The notes below the pieces were generated by a model. That model was not told the DNA's origin and did not search any database. It saw only the letters and a list, made by a program, of their open reading frames with translations. Source: Streptomyces sp. 846.5 (GTDB lineage: Bacteria > Actinomycetota > Actinomycetes > Streptomycetales > Streptomycetaceae). From it: 64,000 nucleotides of DNA. The DNA is taken from contig NZ_SOBN01000003.1 of the NCBI RefSeq assembly GCF_004365705.1, forward strand, positions 248,001 through 312,000, read 5' to 3'. Shown one piece after another: positions 7,985-16,284 of this stretch. The first letter of the stretch is position 1. Each line of letters opens with the position of its first letter. The position numbers were made by a program, and so were the translations under genes.

Positions 7985-9201
7985 ATGAATGTCCCGACCG
8001 CGACAAGCGGGTCGACCGACCGACGTGCGGCCACGCTCGTCATGGCCTGTCTCGGCGTTTTCATCGCCTATCTGCCGATCACCAGCGTGGCGGCGAGCCT
8101 GCCCGCCATCCAGGCGGCTTTGAACTCCTCGACCGCGCAACTGTCCTGGGTCCAGGATGCGTTCGTCCTTCCGATGGCCGCGCTCATCCTGACCGCCGGT
8201 GTCTTCGGCGACGTCCATGGGCGCAAGAAGGTGTTCCAGGCGGGCCTGGCCTTCTGTGCCATCGGTGCCGCCATCGCTCTGTGCGCCCAGTCGGTGCAGG
8301 TCCTGTGGATCGGACAGGCCGTGTCCGGGCTCGGCGCGGCCGCGCTGCTGCCCACCACGCTGGCGCTGATCAGCCACGCTGTCCCCGACTTCCGGGAGCG
8401 CGGCAAGTTCATCGGCCTGTGGGCCACTTCGCTGATGGCGTCGCTGGCCGTCGGCTCACTGATCGCCGGGGTGATCCTCGACCACGCCGCCTGGCGCTGG
8501 ATCTACCTGCTGCCCATCCCCGTCTCCCTGGTCGCGCTGGCCCTCTCGGCGCCGCTGCTGAGCGACTCGCGGGCACCGCACGGACGCAGGCTGGACTGGC
8601 CCGGCCAGATCACCGCCGCGCTGGCGATCACCGCCGCGGTGTACGGCGTCATCGAAGGCGGCGCGGGCTCCTTCACCGACGCCAAGGTCCTGGTGGCGCT
8701 GGCTGCTTCCGCCGTCAGCGCCGTCGGCTTCGTCCTGGCGGAACGGCGCAGCGACAGCCCCATGCTGGACCTGAGGCTCTTCCGCAGCCCGGCCTTCACC
8801 GCCACCACCCTGGTCGCGATGATCTCCTTCCTCGGGCTGATCGGCTTCTTCTTCGTCCTCAGCCTGTATGGGCGACCCAGCAGCGCATCGTCTCGGCCGC
8901 GGACGCGAACGGGCTGGGCGCGGTCGCCCAGCTGAACCTGGGCGCGGACACCGGCCGCGCACTGGACGCCCTGGGCAGCGCGTTCCTCGACGGCCTCCAC
9001 CTGTGCCTGATCGTGGCCGCGGCACTGACGCTGATCGCCGCCCTGTGCTCCGTCGTCCTGCTGCGCCGCCCCCGGGAGACGAAGACCACAGTGGTCCACC
9101 AGCCCAAGCCAGCAGCCGCTACGACGGATGCGAACGGCGCCGACCACGGCCGCTCGGCCTCCTCCGCCGAGACGGTTCCGGCATCCGCGGACGGCGCCTG
9201 A
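7985..9201 (+). pseudogene. MFS drug transporter (DHA2-like) with internal deletion
   Basis: Residues up to the codon near 8868 read as a clean major-facilitator N-terminal half (MACLGVFIAYLPITSVAASLP..., motif GDVHGRKKVFQ, helices to FFFVLSLYG). The frame then breaks, and the tail resumes in another frame (ATQQRIVSAADANGLGA..., LGSAFLDGLHLCLIVAAALTLIAALCSVVLLRRP) to the stop at 9199-9201. Relative to roughly 500-residue relatives, about 100-150 residues (several helices) between the two parts are missing. ATG 7985 has AAGGAG just upstream. The product is most likely non-functional. It is flanked by an Lrp and a MarR regulator. Confidence 0.8.
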
Positions 9202-9262
9202 TCACCGGCTCCCTCAGCCGGCGTGGTAGACAATGGGTGCTCCTGACCCTCGGAGGAGGATG

Positions 9263-9775
9263 ATGTCCTCGGCATCGAACGCGGCCGACCGCCCCTGGCA
9301 GGACCGGCTCACCTATGTGCTGTGGCGGGCCCAGCAGGCGGCGCACCGTCGCGTCCAGGAGGAGCTCGACGGTCTCGGCGTCACCATGACGCAGCTCGGC
9401 CTGGCCGTGCACCTGGACGAGTTGGGCCTGATGTCGGCGTCGGATCTCTCCCGCCTCTTCCACATCACGCCGCAGAGCGTGACCACTGCCCTGAATCAGC
9501 TCGAACGCGCCGACTGGGTGCGTCGTCTGCCGCATCCGATCCACAAGCGCGTCGTCCTGTACGAGCTCACCGAGGCGGGCCTGGCGGGCGTGGCGGAGGG
9601 GCGCACGCGGATCGCCGCGGTGGACGACAGCTTCCTCGACATCCTGGGGGCGTCCGGCCGGGACGAGGCCATCGGTCTGCTGCGCAGCCTCACCGTCGCC
9701 CTGGACGGGGAGGACCCGGCGCAACCCAGCATCTGGCCGGTGGTCCGGGCGGTCACGCCAGGGCTTCCCTCTTGA
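9263..9775 (+). CDS. MarR-family transcriptional regulator
   Basis: A 170-residue winged-helix regulator. The MarR core runs from about residue 40 to 110: ...LDELGLMSASDLSRLFHITPQSVTTALNQLERADWVRR, followed by the wing HPIHKRVVLYELTEAG. The ATGs at 9260 and 9263 are both preceded by GGAGGAGG (9252-9259); 9263 has the better spacing. It follows the decayed MFS gene by 61 bp and overlaps the convergent metF by 23 bp. MarR next to an efflux gene usually means ligand-responsive repression, but the exporter here is broken. Confidence 0.88.
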   Translation: MSSASNAADRPWQDRLTYVLWRAQQAAHRRVQEELDGLGVTMTQLGLAVHLDELGLMSASDLSRLFHITPQSVTTALNQLERADWVRRLPHPIHKRVVLYELTEAGLAGVAEGRTRIAAVDDSFLDILGASGRDEAIGLLRSLTVALDGEDPAQPSIWPVVRAVTPGLPS

Positions 9776-10619
9776 AGTCGGCGATCCATTCGGAGGTCGC
9801 CCTGAGGCCGCCGAACGTGTAGAAGTGCAGCCGCAGTTCGCCGTGCCGCTCGGCGTCGTAGCGCTCGCCCAGGGCGTGGATGAACTTTCCCGGGCCGGTG
9901 GTGCCCATCAGGTTGGTGATCGAGAAGCCGTACTTCTTCGCCACGGACGCACTGGTGCCGACGCCGAAGCGGGCCGCGTACGACATCAGCCGCTTGATGC
10001 CGGCCGGACCGGGCACGCCGATCCGGACCGGCAGGGTGACGCCGCGGGCCCGCAACTGCTCGACCCACGCCAGGACCGGGTCGACGTCGAAGCCGAACTG
10101 GGTGATGACGCTGCCGGGCACCTCCTGCTCGGCCAGGGCGGCAGCCTTGCCCTCGATCGCCGACCACAGCGCCGGGGCGGGGATGTCAGGGTGCCCCTCG
10201 GGATAGCCGGTGATGCCGATGTCGCGGACGCCGTACTGCTGGAGCAGGCCCGAGCGGATGACGGACAGGGCCTCCGCATAAGGGCCGTGGGCCTGCGCGG
10301 GATCCCCGCCCACCACGAAGACGCTGTCCGACGTCCCGCCCGAGTGCAGCGCGGCGAGGAACACCTCCAGCTCCGCCTGCGAACGCAGCCGCCGGGCCGA
10401 GATGTGCGGCACCGGGACGAATCCGTACCGGCGCACGGCCTGCGCCGCGGCCAACCGCATCGGCAGGTCCTCGTTGCCGAGGAAGGTGACATTGATACGG
10501 GTACCGGCCGGGATCAGCCCGCGGGCCTCCTCCAGCTTCGGGACGTCCTTGCCGGTCATCTCCAGGGAGAAGTCCTCCAGCAGGACGGCGATTGCTGATG
10601 CGGTGTCGACGGAAGGCAT
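9753..10619 (-). CDS. metF: Methylenetetrahydrofolate reductase (MetF-like), copy 1
   Basis: A 288-residue FAD-dependent (beta/alpha)8 barrel enzyme interconverting 5-methyl-THF and 5,10-methylene-THF. Recognisable segments: DFSLEMTGKDVPKLEEA near the start, INVTFLGNEDL, VPVPHISARRL, VFVVGGDPAQAHGPYAEAL, ITGYPEGHPDI, QFGFD and PVRIGVPGP. The chosen ATG 10619 has GAGGAG four bases upstream; longer upstream starts lack a site. It lies downstream of the GcvT/LigM-type gene at 10807-12144 on the same strand, so oxidation of methyl-THF made by that enzyme is the likely job. It is clearly related to the second copy at 15079-15951. Confidence 0.88.
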   Translation of the reverse strand: MPSVDTASAIAVLLEDFSLEMTGKDVPKLEEARGLIPAGTRINVTFLGNEDLPMRLAAAQAVRRYGFVPVPHISARRLRSQAELEVFLAALHSGGTSDSVFVVGGDPAQAHGPYAEALSVIRSGLLQQYGVRDIGITGYPEGHPDIPAPALWSAIEGKAAALAEQEVPGSVITQFGFDVDPVLAWVEQLRARGVTLPVRIGVPGPAGIKRLMSYAARFGVGTSASVAKKYGFSITNLMGTTGPGKFIHALGERYDAERHGELRLHFYTFGGLRATSEWIADFKREALA

Positions 10620-10679
10620 GGGGCTCCTCAGGAGTGTCGGGGCAGCGGGGGGCTTGGGCCCGGGCATGGTGTGAGGCGC

Positions 10680-10724
10680 GGGTGCATGGCGCCGGTCGTC
10701 TTGGTGAAGCGGCGCCATGCACCC
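10680..10724 (-). other. Strong hairpin between methyltransferase 1 and metF 1
   Basis: The 14-bp arms 10680-10693 (GGGTGCATGGCGCC) and 10711-10724 are perfect inverted copies around a 17-nt loop, in the 187-bp gap between the two genes. There is no T tract. It could be an mRNA processing or stabilising hairpin that sets different levels of the two proteins, or an attenuator. Confidence 0.6.
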
Positions 10725-10806
10725 GGCGTCGACGGTCCGACGGTTCTCGCTGACCGGCACAACAAGGCCTGGTCGGCAGGGGAGTTGCGGTGGCGCGGTA
10801 GGCGCG

Positions 10807-12144
10807 TCAGTGCTTGGCGAAGGGGCGGGAGACGACGGTTCCCCGTACCCGGGTCTGGGTGTGGCGCTCGACTGCCGGGTTCGGGGAGCCCCCGTCGGGT
10901 TCGCCCCAGACGATCTCGACCTGGTCGCCGACCGCCGCCTCGGGGGCGATCGTGCCGAGTGAGATCCATCCGCGCACGTTCGAGGAGTAGGAGGTGAGCA
11001 TGGCGGCTCCGACGAGTGCCCCGTCCTTCTCGATGCGGTCGAACTGACAGGCCGTGTAGAAGGCGGCCGGCATCTCCAGGTACTTGAAGCGCTTGTCGCC
11101 CTCCTCGTACAGGCTGGAGTAGATCTTTGCGACGTCCTCGCGCTCCCACAGGACCCAGGCCTTGCGGCGGTGCGGCTCGTCTTTGCGGGCCTCCAGTCCG
11201 TCCCGGCCGATGAAGTCGTGGTCGAACTTGAGGATGTGGCCGTAACCGAGGTCCCAGGGGGTGGTGTAGTAGTCCTCGATCCGGTCGGCGACGTAGCTGC
11301 CGCCGAGGGCGAGGCTGCCCTCGAAGGAGCGGGCCGGCATCCACTCGCGGAAGGCCTTCATGTCGTCGCCGCTGTAGGTGGCGGGCAGCGTGTTCGCGAT
11401 CCAGCCGGACTCGGTGGCGACCGAGGCGTACGCCCGGGCGCCTATCTGGCGCAGGCCGAACTCGGCTCCGGCCTCGACGATGGTGTCCCGCACCGCTTCG
11501 AAGTCGGCGTACGGGCCGGTGAACTCGTAGCCGGGGAAGCCGGACATGCGGTGGTTGAGGGCGGTGACCCGGTGCGGGCCGACGTTGAAGGTCCCCATGT
11601 GGAAGAAGGGGATGTCGGGCATCGGTCCGCCGTTGACCTTCTCGAAGATCGCGGCGGCGTGCGGGCCCTGCAGTTGCAGGCGGAACAGCTCCCGGCCCTT
11701 GGGGTTGTTGACCGTGCGCTCGTCGCGGCGGACGGTGACGTCCCAGTCGTCGGTGTCCGCGTTGAACTCGACCCAGCTCAGGGCCGGCGGCCGACCCACG
11801 ATCCGCACATGGTGGTCGGCGATGCAGAAGAGGATGCAGTCGCCGATCATGTAGCCGTCGGGACGGACCGTGATGAGCTGCTTGGCGCTGCCGGGACCGA
11901 AGCCCTGGAAGCTGTTGGCGCCGAGGTGTTCCAGCAGGCGGTAGGTGTCCGGGCCCTGGACGACGAGGTCGCGCATGTGGTGCGACAGGTCCATCAGCGC
12001 GGCGCTGGTGCGCCAGGCCTCCTGCTCGTCACGCCAGTTGCTGAACTCGGACTTCACCGGGAACGGGTAGGCGCCCGAACGCCCCTGCCGCAACAGGGCG
12101 AGTGGCCCACCGGCGTTGTTGATCTCTTCTTCGAGACTGGCCAT
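10807..12144 (-). CDS. THF-dependent methyltransferase, GcvT/LigM-DesA (O-demethylase) type, copy 1
   Basis: A 445-residue protein of the aminomethyltransferase (GcvT) fold, in the size class of THF-dependent aromatic O-demethylases (LigM, DesA). Seen: NWRDEQEAWRTSAALMDLSHHM at 36-57, where the His pair sits near the position of an active-site His in LigM; ...GFPGYEFTGPYADFEAV in the centre; and the C-terminal GcvT barrel (...RGTVVSRPFAKH). The start at 12144 has GGAGG at 12151-12155 with 6-nt spacing; the upstream ATG at 12165 lacks one. It is followed by metF and is divergent from a LacI regulator. Transfer of a methyl group to THF is the likely reaction. The methyl donor is inferred only by family: a methoxyaromatic, or another methylated compound. 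Confidence 0.8.
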   Translation of the reverse strand: MASLEEEINNAGGPLALLRQGRSGAYPFPVKSEFSNWRDEQEAWRTSAALMDLSHHMRDLVVQGPDTYRLLEHLGANSFQGFGPGSAKQLITVRPDGYMIGDCILFCIADHHVRIVGRPPALSWVEFNADTDDWDVTVRRDERTVNNPKGRELFRLQLQGPHAAAIFEKVNGGPMPDIPFFHMGTFNVGPHRVTALNHRMSGFPGYEFTGPYADFEAVRDTIVEAGAEFGLRQIGARAYASVATESGWIANTLPATYSGDDMKAFREWMPARSFEGSLALGGSYVADRIEDYYTTPWDLGYGHILKFDHDFIGRDGLEARKDEPHRRKAWVLWEREDVAKIYSSLYEEGDKRFKYLEMPAAFYTACQFDRIEKDGALVGAAMLTSYSSNVRGWISLGTIAPEAAVGDQVEIVWGEPDGGSPNPAVERHTQTRVRGTVVSRPFAKH

Positions 12145-12165
12145 GTCAGTCCTCCGGTTCGACAT

Positions 12166-12235
12166 GCACGGCTTTGTTGCCGTGCCGGAGCCACTCTATT
12201 GCAGACAACTGAAAACATTGAAGACAGCTTGCAGA
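12166..12235. promoter_or_regulatory. Divergent control region of methyltransferase 1 and lacI
   Basis: It contains a 7-bp inverted repeat (GCACGGC 12166-12172, GCCGTGC 12179-12185) just upstream of the methyltransferase start, and a direct repeat TTGCAGA (12199-12205 and 12229-12235) 30 bp apart in an AT-rich stretch. These are the only candidate regulator sites seen in the divergent gap; assignment to the LacI protein is a guess. Confidence 0.3.
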
Positions 12236-12312
12236 AATTCTCGAATGCCGCCGGCGTCTAATCTTGTTGCTGTCATCAGCCACAGCCGGCGAACGGCGTC
12301 AGGGCAGGGGAT

Positions 12313-13245
12313 ATGAGCACCGTGAAGCGAGTCACGCTGAACGACGTCGCGGCGGCCAGTGGCGTCTCGCGGGCCACGGTCAGTTTTGTGCTCAACGACG
12401 ACCCGAAGCAGACCATCTCCGGCGCCACCCGCGACCGCGTGCGCCAGGCCGCCCGCACCCTCGGCTACGTCCCGCACGGTCTCGCCCGCGCACTGCGCGA
12501 AGGCACCTCCCGGATCGTGGTCCTCAACCTGGACCGGGGCCTGGAGGGCAACTACTGCCGCAGCTACCTCCAGGGGCTGGACGAGGAACTGGCCGCCCAC
12601 GACTACGCACTGTTCGTTCGACACCCCACCGAAGGGGGGCGTTCCCAGCAGCAGGTGCTGGACGCGATCGCGCCCAGGGCGGTGCTGACGTTCGGTGAGG
12701 TCTACCTGGCCGGGCACCCGTTGGACGACCAGGGCGGCGGCTGGGACGACGGTATGGCCGCTCACGTGGCGCTGCAGGTCGGCCACCTCGCGGACCGGAG
12801 CCACACCAACATCGCGATGGCGCTGCCGGCGACGGACAGCCCCGTGGTACGGGTCCGGCTGCAGTTCGTGCGCGAGGTGCTGGACCGGCGCTCCCTGCCC
12901 GGACCGGTGACGCTGACCCTGCCGCGCACCAGGCAGGAGGGCGCGCCGGTGGTACGGGACTTCATGGCCGACCATCCGGAGGTCACGGCGGTGGCCGCCT
13001 TCGACGACGATGTGGCGCTGCGCATGCTGGCCGCCCTGCACGACCTGGGCGTCGCCGTGCCCGACGGTCTGGCTGTCATCGGGTACGACGACACCGAGTA
13101 CGGCGGCCTGGTCACCCCGTCGCTGACCACCGTGCACATCAACGCGGAGGTGCACGGCCGCCGGGCCGCGCGGACCGCGCTGGGCCTGGACGCCGCAGAC
13201 CTGGTGGCGGCGCCCGCCCGGGTCATCGTCCGCGAGTCCGCCTGA
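12313..13245 (+). CDS. LacI-family transcriptional regulator of the one-carbon island
   Basis: A 310-residue LacI/GalR repressor. The helix-turn-helix is VTLNDVAAASGVSRATVSFVLND (residues 7-29), followed by a hinge (YVPHGLARAL) and a periplasmic-binding-like core ending ...VIGYDDTEYGGLVTPSLTTVHINAEVHGRRAA. The core is short and diverged around residues 120-150, with no good sugar-binding signature, so the ligand may not be a sugar. It is divergent from methyltransferase 1 and 11 bp from the convergent folD end. Control of one or both folate operons is inferred from position. Confidence 0.85.
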   Translation: MSTVKRVTLNDVAAASGVSRATVSFVLNDDPKQTISGATRDRVRQAARTLGYVPHGLARALREGTSRIVVLNLDRGLEGNYCRSYLQGLDEELAAHDYALFVRHPTEGGRSQQQVLDAIAPRAVLTFGEVYLAGHPLDDQGGGWDDGMAAHVALQVGHLADRSHTNIAMALPATDSPVVRVRLQFVREVLDRRSLPGPVTLTLPRTRQEGAPVVRDFMADHPEVTAVAAFDDDVALRMLAALHDLGVAVPDGLAVIGYDDTEYGGLVTPSLTTVHINAEVHGRRAARTALGLDAADLVAAPARVIVRESA

Positions 13246-13255
13246 GCCGTCCGGT

Positions 13256-14167
13256 TCACGCCCGGAAGTGGCGCGGGGCGTCACCGGGTGGCGGCGGAGG
13301 ACCGCCGTCGGCGCGGGTGGACTGGGCCCACTGGTGGGCGCGCAGGGTGTTGACCATCAGCATGGCGATGGTCATGGGCCCGACGCCGCCGGGGACCGGG
13401 GTGAGCCGGGCGGCGATGCCGTCGACCTCGGCGGTGCGCACGTCGCCGGTCAGGCCGTGGTCGGTGCGGGTGATGCCGACGTCGACGACGGTGGCGCCGG
13501 GCTTGATGTGCTCGGGGCCGATGAGTCCGGGCACACCGGTGGCCACCACGAGGATGTCGGCGGTGCGGGTGACCGCCGGCAGGTCGCGGGTGTGGATGTG
13601 GGCGATGGTGACGGTGGCGTGGCGCTGCAGCAGGAGTTGGGCCATCGGGCGGCCGACCAGTTCGGAGGCGCCGACGACCACGGCGTGGGCTCCGGCGAGG
13701 GAAACCCGGGCGGCGTCGAGGAGTTCGATGACGCCGCTGGGGGTGCACGGCCGCAGGCCGTACTCGCCGCGTCCGAGCCGTCCCACGCTGAGGGTGGTCA
13801 GGCCGTCGACGTCCTTGCCGACCGGGATGCGGTCGATCAGCGCCGCGGCGTCCAGGCCGTGCGGCAGCGGGAGTTGGAGCAGGATGCCGGAGACGTCCGG
13901 GTCGGCGGCCAGGGCGTCGATGAGGGCTCCGACCTCCTCCTGGGTGGCGCCGCCGGGCAGCGAGCGGTGGAAGTCCCGCATCCCGGCCGCGGCGATCGCA
14001 CGTCGTTTGGCCGCGACATAGACCGCGCTGGCGGGGTCGTCGCCGACCAGGACGGTGGCCAGGCCGGGGATCCGGCCGGTGGCCGCCGCGGTGGCGGCGA
14101 CGTCGCGGGCCACCCGGGCCCGGACGTTGTGGGCAATGGCCCTGCCGTCGATGGTGGTTGTGGTCAT
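13256..14167 (-). CDS. folD: Bifunctional methylene-THF dehydrogenase / methenyl-THF cyclohydrolase
   Basis: A 303-residue FolD. It oxidises 5,10-methylene-THF to methenyl-THF with NADP and hydrolyses it to 10-formyl-THF. Signatures: YVAAKRRA (YxxxK, catalytic Lys, near residue 54), GILLQLPLP near 95, CTPSGVIELL, VVGASELVGRPMAQLLLQ (NADP site) and PVPGGVGPMTIAML near 260-275. The C-terminal tail is Pro-rich and likely dispensable. It is the third gene of a metF-purU-folD operon (15-bp gap from purU), consistent with a dedicated oxidation route rather than the housekeeping copy. Confidence 0.93.
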   Translation of the reverse strand: MTTTTIDGRAIAHNVRARVARDVAATAAATGRIPGLATVLVGDDPASAVYVAAKRRAIAAAGMRDFHRSLPGGATQEEVGALIDALAADPDVSGILLQLPLPHGLDAAALIDRIPVGKDVDGLTTLSVGRLGRGEYGLRPCTPSGVIELLDAARVSLAGAHAVVVGASELVGRPMAQLLLQRHATVTIAHIHTRDLPAVTRTADILVVATGVPGLIGPEHIKPGATVVDVGITRTDHGLTGDVRTAEVDGIAARLTPVPGGVGPMTIAMLMVNTLRAHQWAQSTRADGGPPPPPGDAPRHFRA

Positions 14168-14182
14168 GGGAGCCGCCTCTGC

Positions 14183-15082
14183 TCAGGGGAAGACGATGGT
14201 GTGGTTGCCCTGGCGGATGACCCGGTCCTCGCTGTGCCACTGCACGGCGCGGGACAGCACGGCGCGTTCGACGTCGGCGCCGCGTCGGGTGAGCTCGGTG
14301 GCGGTGTGGGCGTGGGTGACGCGGACGACGTCCTGCTCGATGATCGGGCCCTCGTCCAGGTCCTGGGTGACGTAGTGGGCGGTGGCGCCGACCAGTTTGA
14401 CGCCGCGTTCCTTGGCCTTGGCGTAGGGGCCCGCGCCGATGAAGGCCGGCAGGAAGGAGTGGTGGATGTTGATGATCGGCACGCCGATGTCGCGGATGAA
14501 GTCGCCGGAGAGGATCTGCATGTAGCGGGCCAGCACGACGAAGTCGACGTTGTCCTTCAGCAGGCGCAGGTTCTCCGCCTCGGCGGCGGACTTGTCGGGG
14601 CCCGCGGAGGGGACGTGGAAGAAGGGGATGCCGAAGCTGCGGACCTCCTCGGCGGTGTCGGGGTGGTTGGAGATGACCATGGCGACAGTGACCGGCAGTT
14701 CGCCGCGGCGGTGCCGCCAGAGCAGGTCGAGCAGGCAGTGGTCGGACTTCGAGGCGAAGATCGCGACGCGCTTGGGCACCGACATGTCCCGCAGGGTGTA
14801 GTCCAGGTCGAACTCCGCGAGCCGGGTGGCGAGTTCGGCGTCGATGGCGGGTAGCACGGCCTGCAGACCGTCGAGGCTGAAGACGGTGCGCTGGAAGAAC
14901 GCGCCGCCCTGCGGATTGTCGGAGTACTGGTCGAGGGAGACGATGTTGGCGCCGTGCGCGGCCAGCACGGCCGCGACCGCGGCGACTATGCCGTTGCCGT
15001 CCCGGCCCTGGAGGATCAGCGAGGCGTGGTTGCCGAGCGCGGGGCGGCCCGCGGTGCGCGGCTCGGCCTGGGTGACGGTCAC
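14183..15082 (-). CDS. purU: Formyltetrahydrofolate deformylase
   Basis: A 299-residue PurU. It hydrolyses 10-formyl-THF to formate and THF. An N-terminal ACT domain (about 16-95, LILQGRDGNGIVAAVAAVLAAHGANIVSLDQYSD) precedes a formyltransferase-type hydrolase domain with INIHHSFLPAFIGAGPY (catalytic Asn-His) and TQDLDEGPIIEQD (catalytic Asp). The GTG start at 15082 has AAGGAG at 15091-15096 and overlaps the metF stop by four bases, so translation is coupled. It provides the step that returns free THF and removes the C1 unit as formate. Confidence 0.93.
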   Translation of the reverse strand: MTVTQAEPRTAGRPALGNHASLILQGRDGNGIVAAVAAVLAAHGANIVSLDQYSDNPQGGAFFQRTVFSLDGLQAVLPAIDAELATRLAEFDLDYTLRDMSVPKRVAIFASKSDHCLLDLLWRHRRGELPVTVAMVISNHPDTAEEVRSFGIPFFHVPSAGPDKSAAEAENLRLLKDNVDFVVLARYMQILSGDFIRDIGVPIINIHHSFLPAFIGAGPYAKAKERGVKLVGATAHYVTQDLDEGPIIEQDVVRVTHAHTATELTRRGADVERAVLSRAVQWHSEDRVIRQGNHTIVFP

Positions 15083-15951
15083 GAGTGGTTCTCCTTGGTG
15101 AAGGCGGCCACCCACTCGGAAGTGGCCCTGAGGCCGCCGAACGGGTAGAAGTGCATCTCGACCCGGCCGTGGCGGTGCGGGACCAGGCCGTCCGCCAGGG
15201 CCAGCACGAAGCGGTCGGGTCCGGCGGTGCCCATCAGGTTGGTCAGCGACAGCCCGTACTTCCGGGCGATCCCGGCGCTGGTGCCGACCCCGAACCGGCC
15301 GGCGTAGGACAGCAGTCGCCGTACCCCGGCGGGCCCGGGCACGCCGACGCGCACCGGGAGGTCGATACCGCGCTCACGGACCGCTTCGATCCAGGCCAGG
15401 ACCGGCAGGGTGTCGAAGCCGAACTGGGTGATGATCCCGCCGTCCAGGCCGTGCTCGGCGAGCAGGGCGTGCTTGGCCTCCAGCGCCGACCACAGCTGTG
15501 GGCCGCTGATGGCAGGGTGTCCCTCGGGATAGCCGCTGATGCCGACGTGGCGCACCCCGTGCGCCTCCAGCAGGCCGGATTCGATCAGGGCCGCGGAGTC
15601 CCGGTAGGGCCCGGCGGGGGTGTTCGGGTCGCCGCCGACGACGAAGATGTGCTCGCCGGTCCCGTCCTCCCGGAGGCGGTCCAGGAACTCCACGAAGGCT
15701 CCGCGGGACGGCAGCCTGCGGGCCGAGACGTGCGGCACCGGGACCAGGCCGAGCCGCTTGACCGCCCGGGCGGCGGCCAGCCGCAGCTCCAGGTCCTCGT
15801 TGCCGAGGAAGGTGACGTTGACCCGGGTACCTGCGGGGATGGCGTGCCGCGCCGCCTCCAGGTGTGCGACGTCCTTGCCGGTCATCTCCAGGGAGAAGTC
15901 CGCCAGCAGCGCGAGCGGCCCCGCAGCGGCCACCGTGGGCGTTGATTCCAT
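15079..15951 (-). CDS. metF: Methylenetetrahydrofolate reductase (MetF-like), copy 2
   Basis: A 290-residue enzyme closely similar to the copy at 9753-10619, sharing DFSLEMTGKDV, VNVTFLGNEDL, VPVPHVSARRL, FVVGGDPN, SGYPEGHP, QFGFD and the C-terminal FGGLRATSEWVA. It is the first gene of metF-purU-folD, so it probably runs in the methyl-THF oxidising direction. ATG 15951 has AGGAG at 15956-15960. The start codon lies only 18 bp from a large palindrome that surrounds the likely -10. The short length (about 290) is that of MetF proteins found with THF-dependent demethylases. Confidence 0.88.
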   Translation of the reverse strand: MESTPTVAAAGPLALLADFSLEMTGKDVAHLEAARHAIPAGTRVNVTFLGNEDLELRLAAARAVKRLGLVPVPHVSARRLPSRGAFVEFLDRLREDGTGEHIFVVGGDPNTPAGPYRDSAALIESGLLEAHGVRHVGISGYPEGHPAISGPQLWSALEAKHALLAEHGLDGGIITQFGFDTLPVLAWIEAVRERGIDLPVRVGVPGPAGVRRLLSYAGRFGVGTSAGIARKYGLSLTNLMGTAGPDRFVLALADGLVPHRHGRVEMHFYPFGGLRATSEWVAAFTKENHS

Positions 15952-15968
15952 CGGGCTCCTTAGCTGCT

Positions 15969-15997
15969 ACTAGATCGATATAGTAAATCGATCTAGT
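15969..15997 (-). promoter_or_regulatory. Large palindromic operator of metF-purU-folD
   Basis: ACTAGATCGAT (15969-15979) and ATCGATCTAGT (15987-15997) are perfect 11-bp arms around a 7-bp spacer. Read on the minus strand, the spacer begins TTACTAT, giving a -10 (TACTAT) in the centre of the palindrome, so bound protein would occlude the promoter. Outer arms CTGCTAC/GTAGCAG (15964-15970, 16006-16012) extend the symmetry. The core recurs at 16148-16163 and 17187-17197. Confidence 0.75.
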
Positions 15998-16147
15998 TTC
16001 GGACGGTAGCAGATGGGGACCCGCCGGGGCGAGGGGTCGGCAACGCACCTGTTACGCGATTGTGATGCGGCGGAATCCTCCGGTTCGGCCGGGCGTGCCG
16101 CGTCCGTAATGCCTGATACATGTACTTGATGACCAATTCCGGCAAAA

Positions 16148-16163
16148 GATTTACTAACTCGAT
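16148..16163 (+). promoter_or_regulatory. Second copy of the folate-island operator core, folP leader
   Basis: GATTTACTA, two bases, then TCGAT matches the minus-strand core of the palindrome at 15969-15997 at 14 of 14 specified positions. It sits in an unusually AT-rich patch (16105-16170) 120 bp upstream of folP, near a possible promoter TTGATG (16126-16131) / TTTACT (16150-16155). Confidence 0.5.
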
Positions 16164-16284
16164 TTTGCTCAGCCCTTGGCGACGGCGGTTCGACCGGTGC
16201 TACGTTGTGCGCCGATCCAGCCCGGTCGCGCCCCGGAGGGCTCCGATCAGCAATCCCTCCCCGGCCCCAGCAGGAAGGGCCGAC

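Noticed and set aside
10807..12144. Annotation as glycine cleavage T protein (GcvT)
   Set aside because: At 445 residues it is longer than GcvT, no gcvH or gcvP is near, and metF, not gcv genes, follows.
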